Source of the DNA: UBA1138 sp036338615
Lineage (GTDB): Bacteria; Gemmatimonadota; Gemmatimonadetes; Longimicrobiales; Gaopeijiaceae
Length of the DNA stretch: 24,396 bases
Assembly (NCBI GenBank): GCA_036338615.1
Contig: JAYZBT010000007.1
Span: forward strand, 1-24,396
Direction of reading: 5' to 3'
In this document: in pieces, positions 15,100 through 22,500 of the stretch
Numbering within the stretch: the first letter of the stretch is position 1
Layout of the letters: the number at the start of each line of letters is the position of its first letter
Translations under genes and position numbers: made by a program
The notes under the pieces: model-generated
What the model saw: only the letters and a program-made list of their open reading frames with translations
Database searches by the model: none
Told to the model about the DNA's origin: nothing

Positions 15100-17622
15100 T
15101 CAGCTCGCCTCCACGGACCTGCGCATCAAGAAGGCCTGGCTCTTTGCGATTCCGAGTATGATCGATGACCAGCGGTACCCGTCGGCCTCTGCCTCGCGCA
15201 CGATCTGCCGCACCGCCGGCTGATCGAAGTGCTCCAGGGGGCGTCCGAGCGCGTACGACATGAGCTTCTCGGTTACCGTGCGCACGAACTGCTCATCGTT
15301 GTCGAGCAAGAACGAGCGCAGCGCCGCCACTCCGCCGAGCTCGACTCCGCTCGGCCACATACCGCGGCTATCAACCGGGTTACCGAGTTCATCGAAGTCA
15401 CGCCAGGCTCCCACCGCGTCGAAGTTCTCCAGCGCGAACCCGAGGGGATCCAGGAGCGCATGGCAACTCGCGCACAGGCGATCGGCCCGGTGCTGCTCCA
15501 GTCGCTCGCGGATGCCCAGCCCCGCCGTTCCCGCACCCTGGTCCAAACTCGTGTCCACGTTCGCGGGCGGCGGTGGTGGATTCGCACCCAAGATATTGTC
15601 CAGCAGCCACTTGCCCCGCAACACGGGTGATGTGCGATCCGGGTACGCGGTGATGGCCATGAGCCCCCCGTGCCCCAGCAGGCCCCCGCGTTGCTCCGGG
15701 TTCGGAAGCGTGACGCGGCGCGGGCGGCTGCCGTAGACGCCTGGGATCCCATAGAACCTGGCCAGGCGCTCGTTCGCGAAGGTGTAGTCCGCGCTCAGCA
15801 GTTCGGTGAGGGGACGATCGTCGATCAGGGTGCTGCCGATGAACATCTCCGTCTCCTGACGAAAGGCGTCCAGGAGACTCTCATCGAAATCGGGATACTT
15901 CAGTGGATCGGCGAGCTTTTCAGGGATGAGGCGGAGGTTGAGCCACTGAGCGGAAAAGCCCCGAACCAGCGCGTCGACCGCGCGTGGATCCGCCAGCATC
16001 CTACGGACCTCTTCTTCGAAGACGGAGGGTTCGGTCAGTCGGCCGCCCTCCGCCAGCACGAGCAGGTGTTCGTCGGGGATGCTGCTCCACAGGAAGAAAG
16101 AGAGCCGGGAAGCGACCTCCACGTCGTTGAGCTCGTACACGTGGTCTGCGGCGACGCCAGGGGGCACACGGCTGACGCGCACGAGGAACTCCGGGTCGAC
16201 CACCAGTCGCTCCAGCGCGAGCTGGATGCCTGCGTCGAAGCTTCCGCCCTGGGCACGACCGCGCTCGAAGAAGTCGAGCAGCACCGAGACGTCTTCTCGA
16301 GTGGCGGGTCGGCGGTAGGCTCGACGCGCCATCCGCGACAGGATCCGTTCGGCGCACGCTTCTTCTCGGGTGCCCGCCTCGGGGCGGCACACGAAGATCT
16401 CGTCGCGGCTCGGCGTCTCCCCCACCGTCCCGGTGGTCTCGTACGGACCCCCGATCTGGAGCGAGTGCACGCTGGCATAGCCCATGTAGATCTGGTCGTT
16501 CGTGAGCACCCGCCCTCTCTGAAGCGGTTGTGGCAACAACTCCGGCTCCCACTGCTCTCTGATGAACGAGACCCCGACCACCGCGGGCCCGGCCTCGACG
16601 GTCACCCGCGTCTCCAGGTGCGCATCGCCGCGGGTCTGCATGTACTCCTCCCACGCCGGGGCGCCGAACGAGCCCGGCTCTCCGGAGCCGGCGTAGCTGG
16701 CCGCGGCGGGCCTCGCGTCGAGCGCGCCGCCGCCCACCGTGAAGCGGTCGACGAGCGCGCCATCGAGCCGGAGGTCCAGCTGCTGCTGCCAACCCATGCC
16801 CATCAAGTAGTCCTGATACTGGCGACGTAGCCGGACCTTGAGCAGGTACTCGCCATCCACCGGAAAATCATATCGCACGGCGATTCCGCCGCGAGACCCG
16901 AACGGGAGGTCTTCGGCCTGCCGTTGGTCCTGGACCACGTGCAGCGGGATCTCGAAGGTCTCCACCCCGGGAGCCACGGGAGGTAGGCCCGTGGCCAGGC
17001 GCGTCACTTGTCGTGCCACCGACATGTAGCGCTCCATATGGGTGGTCGTGATCGACAGCGCGTTGGCGAAATTGTCGAAGCTGCCGTCGGCCGTCTCGTC
17101 ACCCGGTAGTAGCTCCTGAACGTCTACCTCGAGCGCGAACAGGTCGTTGATCGCGTTGTTGTACTCCAACCGATTGAGGCGATGCACCGGATTCGTCGTG
17201 CCCGGTTTGGGATCGGCTGCCGCTGCGGCCCGGTCGAGTTCCGTCTCCAGCCAGCTCGCCACGAGGTCGTACGCGTTCGGGCTCGGTCGCCGCTCGTCTC
17301 CAGGCGGCATGGTGCCGGTCCGCAGCTTCCGGATGACCCTCTCCCACGCGTCTGACGCGGCGCTGGGCTCTGCCACGTCCAATATGTCGAGGGCCAACCC
17401 GCCGGTCAGACGCCGCTCGTTGTGGCAGCGCACGCAGTACTCGTCCAGCACTTCCCGCACGTCGTCGAGGTCGCTCTGGTAATGGCGCAGAGTCGTTGCC
17501 GGAGCGGCGAGCGAAGGTCCGGCGACGGTCGTCAGCGATCCGAGCACGACCATCGCGACTCCGACACCGAGCACGAGTGCCGCGAGGGACGCGTGACCGG
17601 CGGTGGACCGTTGCGCCTTCAT
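15100..17622 (-). CDS. Exported c-heme protein with DUF1587/1595/1592/1588/1585 domains
   Basis: An 840-residue exported protein with the planctomycete-cytochrome type domain order. After the signal/anchor (about 11-40) comes the first heme site CVRCH (63-67). DUF1587 follows (NRLEYNNAINDLF), then a carbohydrate-binding-like beta region (GEYLLKVRLRRQYQDY...), DUF1595 (ARRAYRRPATREDV), DUF1592 (ELNDVEVASRLSFFLWSSIPD), DUF1588 (GGLLGHGGLMAITAYPDRTS, then PPPPPANVD) and DUF1585 with the second CASCH (717-721). The family is thought to transfer electrons in the periplasm; substrate unknown. The frame is open upstream, but the ATG at 17622 overlaps the zinc-ribbon stop as TGATG, and its N-terminus begins the signal, so this start is preferred. 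The DUF1552 gene follows 31 bp downstream. Confidence 0.93.
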   Translation of the reverse strand: MKAQRSTAGHASLAALVLGVGVAMVVLGSLTTVAGPSLAAPATTLRHYQSDLDDVREVLDEYCVRCHNERRLTGGLALDILDVAEPSAASDAWERVIRKLRTGTMPPGDERRPSPNAYDLVASWLETELDRAAAAADPKPGTTNPVHRLNRLEYNNAINDLFALEVDVQELLPGDETADGSFDNFANALSITTTHMERYMSVARQVTRLATGLPPVAPGVETFEIPLHVVQDQRQAEDLPFGSRGGIAVRYDFPVDGEYLLKVRLRRQYQDYLMGMGWQQQLDLRLDGALVDRFTVGGGALDARPAAASYAGSGEPGSFGAPAWEEYMQTRGDAHLETRVTVEAGPAVVGVSFIREQWEPELLPQPLQRGRVLTNDQIYMGYASVHSLQIGGPYETTGTVGETPSRDEIFVCRPEAGTREEACAERILSRMARRAYRRPATREDVSVLLDFFERGRAQGGSFDAGIQLALERLVVDPEFLVRVSRVPPGVAADHVYELNDVEVASRLSFFLWSSIPDEHLLVLAEGGRLTEPSVFEEEVRRMLADPRAVDALVRGFSAQWLNLRLIPEKLADPLKYPDFDESLLDAFRQETEMFIGSTLIDDRPLTELLSADYTFANERLARFYGIPGVYGSRPRRVTLPNPEQRGGLLGHGGLMAITAYPDRTSPVLRGKWLLDNILGANPPPPPANVDTSLDQGAGTAGLGIRERLEQHRADRLCASCHALLDPLGFALENFDAVGAWRDFDELGNPVDSRGMWPSGVELGGVAALRSFLLDNDEQFVRTVTEKLMSYALGRPLEHFDQPAVRQIVREAEADGYRWSSIILGIAKSQAFLMRRSVEAS

Positions 17623-17879
17623 CAGTCGTGATCTCGCGCGTGCGCTTCGACCCGCTTCACTTCCTCGCGGGCATGATCTTGACGGAGCGCGCGGTTCTCG
17701 GCGCGGAGGCCAGCGGTGGCGCGTGCCTGCGTGCCCTGCGAACTCACCGCGGACCTCGACATGATCCGCTCCAACTCCGCGCTCCCGCACGCGAAGCACC
17801 TCGGCTGGGGCGAGGCCTCCAGCACCAGGTGCTCCAACTCGTTGCCGCACGCACGACAACGGTATTCGAAGATGGGCAT
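17622..17879 (-). CDS. FmdB-type small zinc-ribbon protein
   Basis: An 85-residue protein. The first 45 residues form the FmdB/zf-ribbon_8 domain (MPIFEYRCRACG ... PRCFACGSAELERIMS), with two C-x-x-C pairs that bind one zinc. The tail is charged and probably helical (LRAENRALRQDHAREEVKRVEAHARDHD). The ATG at 17879 is chosen because MPIFEYRC is the family's exact start; the open frame upstream to 18056 has no such similarity. It overlaps the DUF1592-protein gene by TGATG, so the two are co-translated. Role unknown; FmdB proteins are often placed with metal or heme enzymes, so a maturation or regulatory function is possible. Confidence 0.88.
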   Translation of the reverse strand: MPIFEYRCRACGNELEHLVLEASPQPRCFACGSAELERIMSRSAVSSQGTQARATAGLRAENRALRQDHAREEVKRVEAHARDHD

Positions 17880-17956
17880 AGGATCACCCGCAGGATCCAG
17901 GGTACGACTGAGAATAGCTCCTGGCGCTGGAACGGGCCACGCCGGTGGCCGCCGAC

Positions 17957-18421
17957 TCAGCGCATGGGTGAAAAGTCCGTGGGATCGAGGAAGACGCTCG
18001 TAAGGCCCGAGATCAACCGCCCGTCCCGCTGAGACTCCTCCGCCACGGTCCGCCACTCCGGGTCTCCGCCGAATCTGCGCCAGCTCTCTTGAGCGGCTTC
18101 CCTGGAATCGTGGGCCAGCAGATAGGTCAATGTATTCTCAGAGAGCGGCTCGTCCTGGTACACCCAGTACCCGACGTTCGTCATGCCATGATTTTCGAAG
18201 ATCCGGAGCGTGTGGTCGCGAAAGCGGGCGAGTAGGTCGTCCAGTTTCCCCTGGTTTGCCGTATACGTTCTCAGCTCGTAGACCATGTTGGCCTGGACGA
18301 CCGGGATGGGGCTCGCAGAAGCCTCGGAAACGAGCGCACCCGTCTTGGCGCTCCCGAGCAGGTAGCCCGCGCCGAACAGGATCGTCATGAGGCCCACCTG
18401 CAGAAGTCGTTTGGCATCCAT
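17957..18421 (-). CDS. Membrane-anchored NIPSNAP-family protein
   Basis: A 154-residue protein. The N-terminal 23 residues form a signal or anchor (LLQVGLMTILFGAGYLLGS). Then follows one NIPSNAP/dimeric alpha-beta barrel domain: VYELRTYTANQGKLDDLLARF, RDHTLRIFENHGMTNVGYWV, LTYLLAHDSREAAQESWRRF and a PEWRTVAEES end. The domain is ligand-binding in many small enzymes, but no reaction can be assigned. The ATG at 18421 has AAGGAAGAAG just upstream, a strong Shine-Dalgarno. It is probably the first gene of the series leading to the DUF1592 and DUF1552 genes, with a 77 bp gap before the zinc-ribbon gene. Confidence 0.87.
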   Translation of the reverse strand: MDAKRLLQVGLMTILFGAGYLLGSAKTGALVSEASASPIPVVQANMVYELRTYTANQGKLDDLLARFRDHTLRIFENHGMTNVGYWVYQDEPLSENTLTYLLAHDSREAAQESWRRFGGDPEWRTVAEESQRDGRLISGLTSVFLDPTDFSPMR

Positions 18422-18587
18422 CGTCTTCTTCCTTTTCGAGGTCGTGCAGCAATTTCCGTCCACCGCATGTTGTGGGCGCACACCGCGTGGGAACAGGGGC
18501 GACAGGCCCGGTGAAGCCGCGCGGCCCCACTGGCCGATACTAAGAACAGGCTTCAGGCGGCTTAACAGCAGGCATGAGGAACACGGA
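18422..18587. promoter_or_regulatory. Divergent intergenic region, likely promoter of the NIPSNAP-led series
   Basis: This 166 bp region separates the first - strand gene of the exported series from a + strand remnant, so the promoter of the series should lie here. I could not identify -35/-10 boxes or an operator by eye. Open frames across it resemble no known protein. Confidence 0.4.
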
Positions 18588-18881
18588 ATGAGACACGGTG
18601 CAATAGCGCTCCACCGCAGACTGATCACCAAGTTTGTGGCTATGGCCCTGTTCTTCTTTTTGGTGCCCCAGGCGATCACCTATGTGCTCTCGTCGCGGAG
18701 TACCTCGGCCATGCTTCTGGAGACCCTCAGAGTCAGCCTCGAGGAAAAGTCTTTCCTGGTAGGCGCCGACATCGACCGGTTTTTCTCCAGCGCGAGCGTG
18801 ACGGACTACCTGTCGAAGCCGGTCGACAAGGACGCCCTGCTCGAAGTGCTCACGAAGGTGGCAGCAGCCGTCCCCGATTGA
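18588..18881 (+). pseudogene. Chimeric remnant: sensor N-terminus joined to receiver-domain tail
   Basis: A 97-residue ORF with a good Shine-Dalgarno (TGAGGAACACGG). Residues 1-69 look like the start of a membrane sensor kinase: a basic N-terminus, one membrane helix (ITKFVAMALFFFLVPQAITY) and the juxtamembrane LLETLRVSLEEKSFLVGADI. Residues 71-97 read VTDYLSKPVDKDALLEVLTK, which is the beta5-alpha5 end of a receiver domain with its conserved KP pair. The sensor, kinase and most of the receiver are missing, so an internal in-frame deletion of a hybrid kinase is the simplest explanation. It may still be translated as a small membrane protein. Confidence 0.7.
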
Positions 18882-18914
18882 TCGGTCGAGACGCGTGGGT
18901 CCCTTCGCTCCGCG

Positions 18915-20615
18915 TCACAGCCCCAATTCGCGGATCATCTGACCACGCATCACGAATTTCTGGATCTTGCCGGTCACGGTCATCGGGAACGAGTCCACGA
19001 TCTTCACATAGTGGGGGATCTTGAAGTGGGCGATCTGCCCCTGGCAGAAGTCCTGGACGTCCTCAGTCGTCGCCGACGTGCCATCCCGGAGCTTGATCCA
19101 GGCGCACAACTGTTCCCCGAATCTCTCATCGGGAACGCCGATGACCTGAACGTCCTCGATGTCGGGATGGCCGTACAGGAACTCCTCGATCTCGCGCGGA
19201 TAGACGTTTTCGCCGCCGCGGATGACCATGTCCTTGATGCGCCCCACGATGCAGCAATAGCCCTCGCCGTCAACCGTCGCGAGGTCGCCGGTGTGCATCC
19301 AACCGGCTGCATCGACGGCCTCGGAGGTACGCTCCGGGTCGTCCCAGTAACCCAGCATGACGAGGTAGCCACGGGTGCACAATTCACCCCGCTCACCGGC
19401 CGGGACGATCCTGCCCTCCTCGTCGATGACTTTGACCTCCACGTGCGGATGCACGCGACCGACGGTTCCGACTCGCCGATCGAGGGGATCGTCCGGCGCG
19501 GTTTGGAAGCTCGCGGGGCTCGTCTCCGTCATGCCGTAGGCGATGGCGACCTCTTCCATGTGCATCTCGACGATCACGCGCTTCATCACCTCTGTAGGAC
19601 ACGGGCTGCCGGCCATAATGCCGGTGCGCAACGAAGAGAGGTCGTAGGACTCGAAGTCCGGGTGCTCCAGCTGCGCGATGAACATGGTCGGCACGCCGTA
19701 CAGCGTGGTGCAGCGCTCTTCGCTCACGGTCGCCAACACGGCGCCCGGTTCGAAGCCCTCCGACGGATAGACCATCGTCGCCCCGTGCGTGATCGCGGCT
19801 AGGTTGCCGATCACCATGCCGAAGCAGTGATAGAGCGGCACCGGGATGCAGATGCGGTCTTCGTGCGTGAGCCCGAGCGCCTGCCCCACGAAGTAGCCGT
19901 TGTTGAGGATGTTGTGGTGGGTGAGGGTCGCGCCCTTCGGTAGGCCGGTGGTGCCGCTGGTGAACTGGATGTTGATCGCTTCGTCGAATTGGAGCGTCTC
20001 GGCGATCGTTCTCAGCCGGAGCGCGTCCTCGCTCGTGCCCGCTTCCATGAGGTCCTCGAAGCGCATCATTCCGGCCTCGTCTTGCGAGCCGAGGTGGATC
20101 ACGAAGTCGAGCGCGGGGAACCTTGCCGACTGGAGGCTCGGCCGCGGGTCGGCCCGTGGCACTCCCGGCTCGGCCTCGTCCAGTTCTGGCACCAGCTCTC
20201 GCAACATGCCTAGGTAGTCGCTGGTCTTGAAGCTCGTCGCCGTAATGAGCGCTCGGCAGCCGACTTTGTTGAGCGCGTACTCGAGCTCGGAGAGGCGGTA
20301 CGCGGGATTGATGTTCACGAGGATCAGTCCGGCCTTGGCCGTCGCGAACTGAGTGACCGTCCACTCCGCGTTGTTCGGTGACCAGATGCCGACGCGGTCG
20401 CCGGGCTCGAGGCCTAGGGACACTAGGCCCACGGCGCACCGGTCCACTCGTTCGCGAAGCTCCGCGTAGGTCCAGCGAATCGATTGGTGGCGCACCACGA
20501 GCGCCTCCCGCGCCGGATATCGTTCGGCGGCGCGGTCGAAATGGCGACCGATGGTCGTGTCCAGGAACGGCGTGGACGAAGCGCCGTGCATGTAACTATG
20601 CGTAAGAGGCGCCAT
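18915..20615 (-). CDS. AMP-dependent acyl-CoA synthetase (fatty-acid-CoA ligase-like)
   Basis: A 566-residue cytoplasmic ligase of the ANL superfamily that activates a carboxylic acid through an acyl-adenylate to its CoA thioester. The AMP-binding P-loop is FTSGTTGLPKG (218-228). YGMTETSP, GYWDDPERT, the hinge region GRIKDMVIRGGENVYPREIEEF and the catalytic Lys K550 in TVTGKIQK are all present. Overall it resembles medium/long-chain FadD-type enzymes; the acid cannot be read from the sequence. The ATG at 20615 overlaps the reductase stop as TGATG, so translation is coupled; an ATG at 20591 is less likely. Its stop is 33 bp from the convergent chimeric remnant. Confidence 0.93.
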   Translation of the reverse strand: MAPLTHSYMHGASSTPFLDTTIGRHFDRAAERYPAREALVVRHQSIRWTYAELRERVDRCAVGLVSLGLEPGDRVGIWSPNNAEWTVTQFATAKAGLILVNINPAYRLSELEYALNKVGCRALITATSFKTSDYLGMLRELVPELDEAEPGVPRADPRPSLQSARFPALDFVIHLGSQDEAGMMRFEDLMEAGTSEDALRLRTIAETLQFDEAINIQFTSGTTGLPKGATLTHHNILNNGYFVGQALGLTHEDRICIPVPLYHCFGMVIGNLAAITHGATMVYPSEGFEPGAVLATVSEERCTTLYGVPTMFIAQLEHPDFESYDLSSLRTGIMAGSPCPTEVMKRVIVEMHMEEVAIAYGMTETSPASFQTAPDDPLDRRVGTVGRVHPHVEVKVIDEEGRIVPAGERGELCTRGYLVMLGYWDDPERTSEAVDAAGWMHTGDLATVDGEGYCCIVGRIKDMVIRGGENVYPREIEEFLYGHPDIEDVQVIGVPDERFGEQLCAWIKLRDGTSATTEDVQDFCQGQIAHFKIPHYVKIVDSFPMTVTGKIQKFVMRGQMIRELGL

Positions 20616-21538
20616 CAGAAGGTCGAGACCAGTGCGCGCATGCGGCGCTTGGTGGCCTCGTCCGGTATGCGTCCGAAACCGGCCTGGATGTTCTCTTCCA
20701 TATGCTCCGGGTTTGTCGTCTCGGTCAACACACAGGTGACCGCCGGGTGAGCGAGAATGTATTTCAGTGAGAATTGTGACCAGGCGGCGCAGTCGAAATC
20801 GGCTGCCCACGGGGGTAGCTCCTGGCCGCTGACCCTTCCGAAATATGTACCGTTCATGAAAGGCCGGTTGATGATGACGGCGATGCCCAGATCCTGGGCG
20901 AGCGGCAGCAGGCGCTCTTCGGCGCGGGGTTCCATCACCGAGTAGTTGACGTGCACGAAGTCGGGCGCTTCCGTCCTCATGAACGCCTCGAGGCGCTCGA
21001 AGTTGCGGTACGAGGAGACCGTCGCGCCGATGTAACGCGTCTGGCCCGTTTCCTTCCATTCGCGTAGGCGGGGCCAATGCGCCTCGAGGCCGCGCAGGCT
21101 CTCCACCTGAACGAGATCGAAGGGCGGGGGGCCGAACAGTCGCTGAGTCTGCCGCATCTGCTGGATACCGGTCTCAGCGTCGGGTGTGTTGATTTTCGTG
21201 GCGAGGAAGATGTTGTCCCGGATGGAAGGGTCCGCGAGCACGCGTCCAAATTCGGCGTCGATGGCCTCCGGTCGGATCGACGTGTCAACGACGCGTCCGC
21301 CGTGTTCGAGAAGCATCCTCAGTACGGCGGCGACAGGCTCTGTGCCCTCGGTGGGGATCTCGAGCACCGGCTTCGACGATCCCAGGCCGATGATCGGCAG
21401 AGCTTCGCTGGTCCCGGGGATGGGCCTCGTAGGTAGAGCTTCTTGCGAGAGCGCCCACGCGGGCCTGCCCAGCATCAGGCCGAGTCCGCCGAGCTGGGCC
21501 AGAAAGGCGCGTCGGGTCGTTTCGCTGATTGTGGCCAT
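20615..21538 (-). CDS. Tat-exported aldo/keto reductase-like protein with altered tetrad
   Basis: A 307-residue protein with an RR-type export signal (TTRRAFLAQLGGLGLMLGRP) followed by an aldo/keto reductase (beta/alpha)8 barrel. Barrel markers are VVDTSIRPEAIDAEFG, NIFLATKIN and FDLVQVESLRG, followed by RYIGATVSSYRNFERLE and a C-terminal CVLTETTNPEHMEENIQA. The catalytic Asp (D85) and Lys (K115) are present. The Tyr five residues after the Asp is replaced by P90, and the His of the usual DLLQVH is E146. The usual NADPH chemistry may therefore be lost or changed. It is coupled by TGATG to the acyl-CoA synthetase. It diverges from the cytochrome c gene across a 104 bp gap that should hold both promoters. 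Confidence 0.87.
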   Translation of the reverse strand: MATISETTRRAFLAQLGGLGLMLGRPAWALSQEALPTRPIPGTSEALPIIGLGSSKPVLEIPTEGTEPVAAVLRMLLEHGGRVVDTSIRPEAIDAEFGRVLADPSIRDNIFLATKINTPDAETGIQQMRQTQRLFGPPPFDLVQVESLRGLEAHWPRLREWKETGQTRYIGATVSSYRNFERLEAFMRTEAPDFVHVNYSVMEPRAEERLLPLAQDLGIAVIINRPFMNGTYFGRVSGQELPPWAADFDCAAWSQFSLKYILAHPAVTCVLTETTNPEHMEENIQAGFGRIPDEATKRRMRALVSTF

Positions 21539-21642
21539 TCTGCCTCGCGTCCGGGGTTACCGGTGTTCCTGGGTGTCTTCTTGGGCGTTCCGTACCCGCC
21601 GCGACGGATCACACCTTCCCAGATGAGCCCGTGAGGGGATTG

Positions 21643-22473
21643 ATGGCAAGAGCGTGCATTTGCGCATCCTCGGTGGTTCGCTATGGTATCGAGATGGTCC
21701 GTATGGCGATGATGCGCGCATTCCTGATGCTCGGTGTCTCGGCGCCGCTCTCCGTGAGCGCCCAGGCGGGGAATCCGTACGAGGGAGACCGGACAGCCAT
21801 GCGTTTGGGCTCTGCCCTCTATGGGACCCGGTGCGCCGAATGCCACGGTGCCGACGCGAAGGGCATCAGTGGTCCTGACCTGACGCTGCTCTGGGCGGAC
21901 GGCACCAGCGACGACCACGTGTTCGAGGTTGTACGCTCGGGGGTGTCCGGCAGCATCATGTCGTCCAGCTCCGCGCCGGACCGAGAGCTCTGGGCCATCG
22001 TGGCCTACCTCCGGGGCATCAGCACCGTGTCGCCATTCGAGAACGATTCCGGGGACGCCTCGCGAGGCCAGGAATTGTTCTCGGCGACGTGCGCCCGCTG
22101 TCATCGCGTCGATGGTGACGGTGGGCATTTGGGCCCCGACCTGTCTCGAATCGCGGTGATCCGATCGCGCGAGATGTTGGTTCGCTCCATTCGCGATCCC
22201 AGCGCGTCCGCCGCCGCCGGCTACCGCGCGGTGACTGTAGTGACGCGAGACGGGCGCCGCATCCGCGGTGTCACCAAGGGCGAGGACGCGTTTTCACTTC
22301 AGGTAGTCGATACGCGGGAGCGGCTCCAAGGATACCTGAAAGTCGATCTTCAGGAATTCACGCACGAGGAGCGATCGCTGATGCCCGAGTTCGGTCCAGA
22401 GCGCCTCAGTGATGCGGAGCTCGATGACGTTCTTCGATATCTAGGCACGTTACGACAGGCAGGTGCACGGTGA
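21643..22473 (+). CDS. Exported diheme cytochrome c
   Basis: A 276-residue periplasmic protein with two c-heme sites, CAECH (64-68) and CARCH (150-154). The likely axial Met of heme 1 is M106 (GSIMSS); that of heme 2 lies in SLMPEFG near the end. The second half has the TIGR02603-like heme-binding pattern (LVRSIRDPSASAAAGYRAVT, then GRRIRGV). The start at 21643 is preferred for its GAGGGG Shine-Dalgarno; ATGs at 21694, 21703, 21709 and 21712 lead straight into the signal peptide core (MMRAFLMLGVSAPLSVSAQA) and are possible. It precedes the PQQ dehydrogenase by 27 bp, so it is probably its electron acceptor (inference). Confidence 0.88.
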   Translation: MARACICASSVVRYGIEMVRMAMMRAFLMLGVSAPLSVSAQAGNPYEGDRTAMRLGSALYGTRCAECHGADAKGISGPDLTLLWADGTSDDHVFEVVRSGVSGSIMSSSSAPDRELWAIVAYLRGISTVSPFENDSGDASRGQELFSATCARCHRVDGDGGHLGPDLSRIAVIRSREMLVRSIRDPSASAAAGYRAVTVVTRDGRRIRGVTKGEDAFSLQVVDTRERLQGYLKVDLQEFTHEERSLMPEFGPERLSDAELDDVLRYLGTLRQAGAR

Positions 22474-22488
22474 CAGGTGCACGGTGAG
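22461..22488. repeat. 14 bp tandem duplication over the cytochrome c stop
   Basis: Adjacent units AGGTGCACGGTGAC and AGGTGCACGGTGAG match at 13 of 14 bases and are followed by a partial third AGGTGGGG. The first contains the cytochrome stop codon TGA; the repeats run into the Shine-Dalgarno of the PQQ dehydrogenase. The duplication thus sets the spacing between the two genes. Confidence 0.85.
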
Positions 22489-22500
22489 AGGTGGGGTCTG

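Noticed and set aside
17623..17859. N-terminal extension of the DUF1592-protein frame
   Set aside because: It lies on top of the zinc-ribbon gene; the signal peptide starts just after the ATG at 17622 and the TGATG overlap supports that start.
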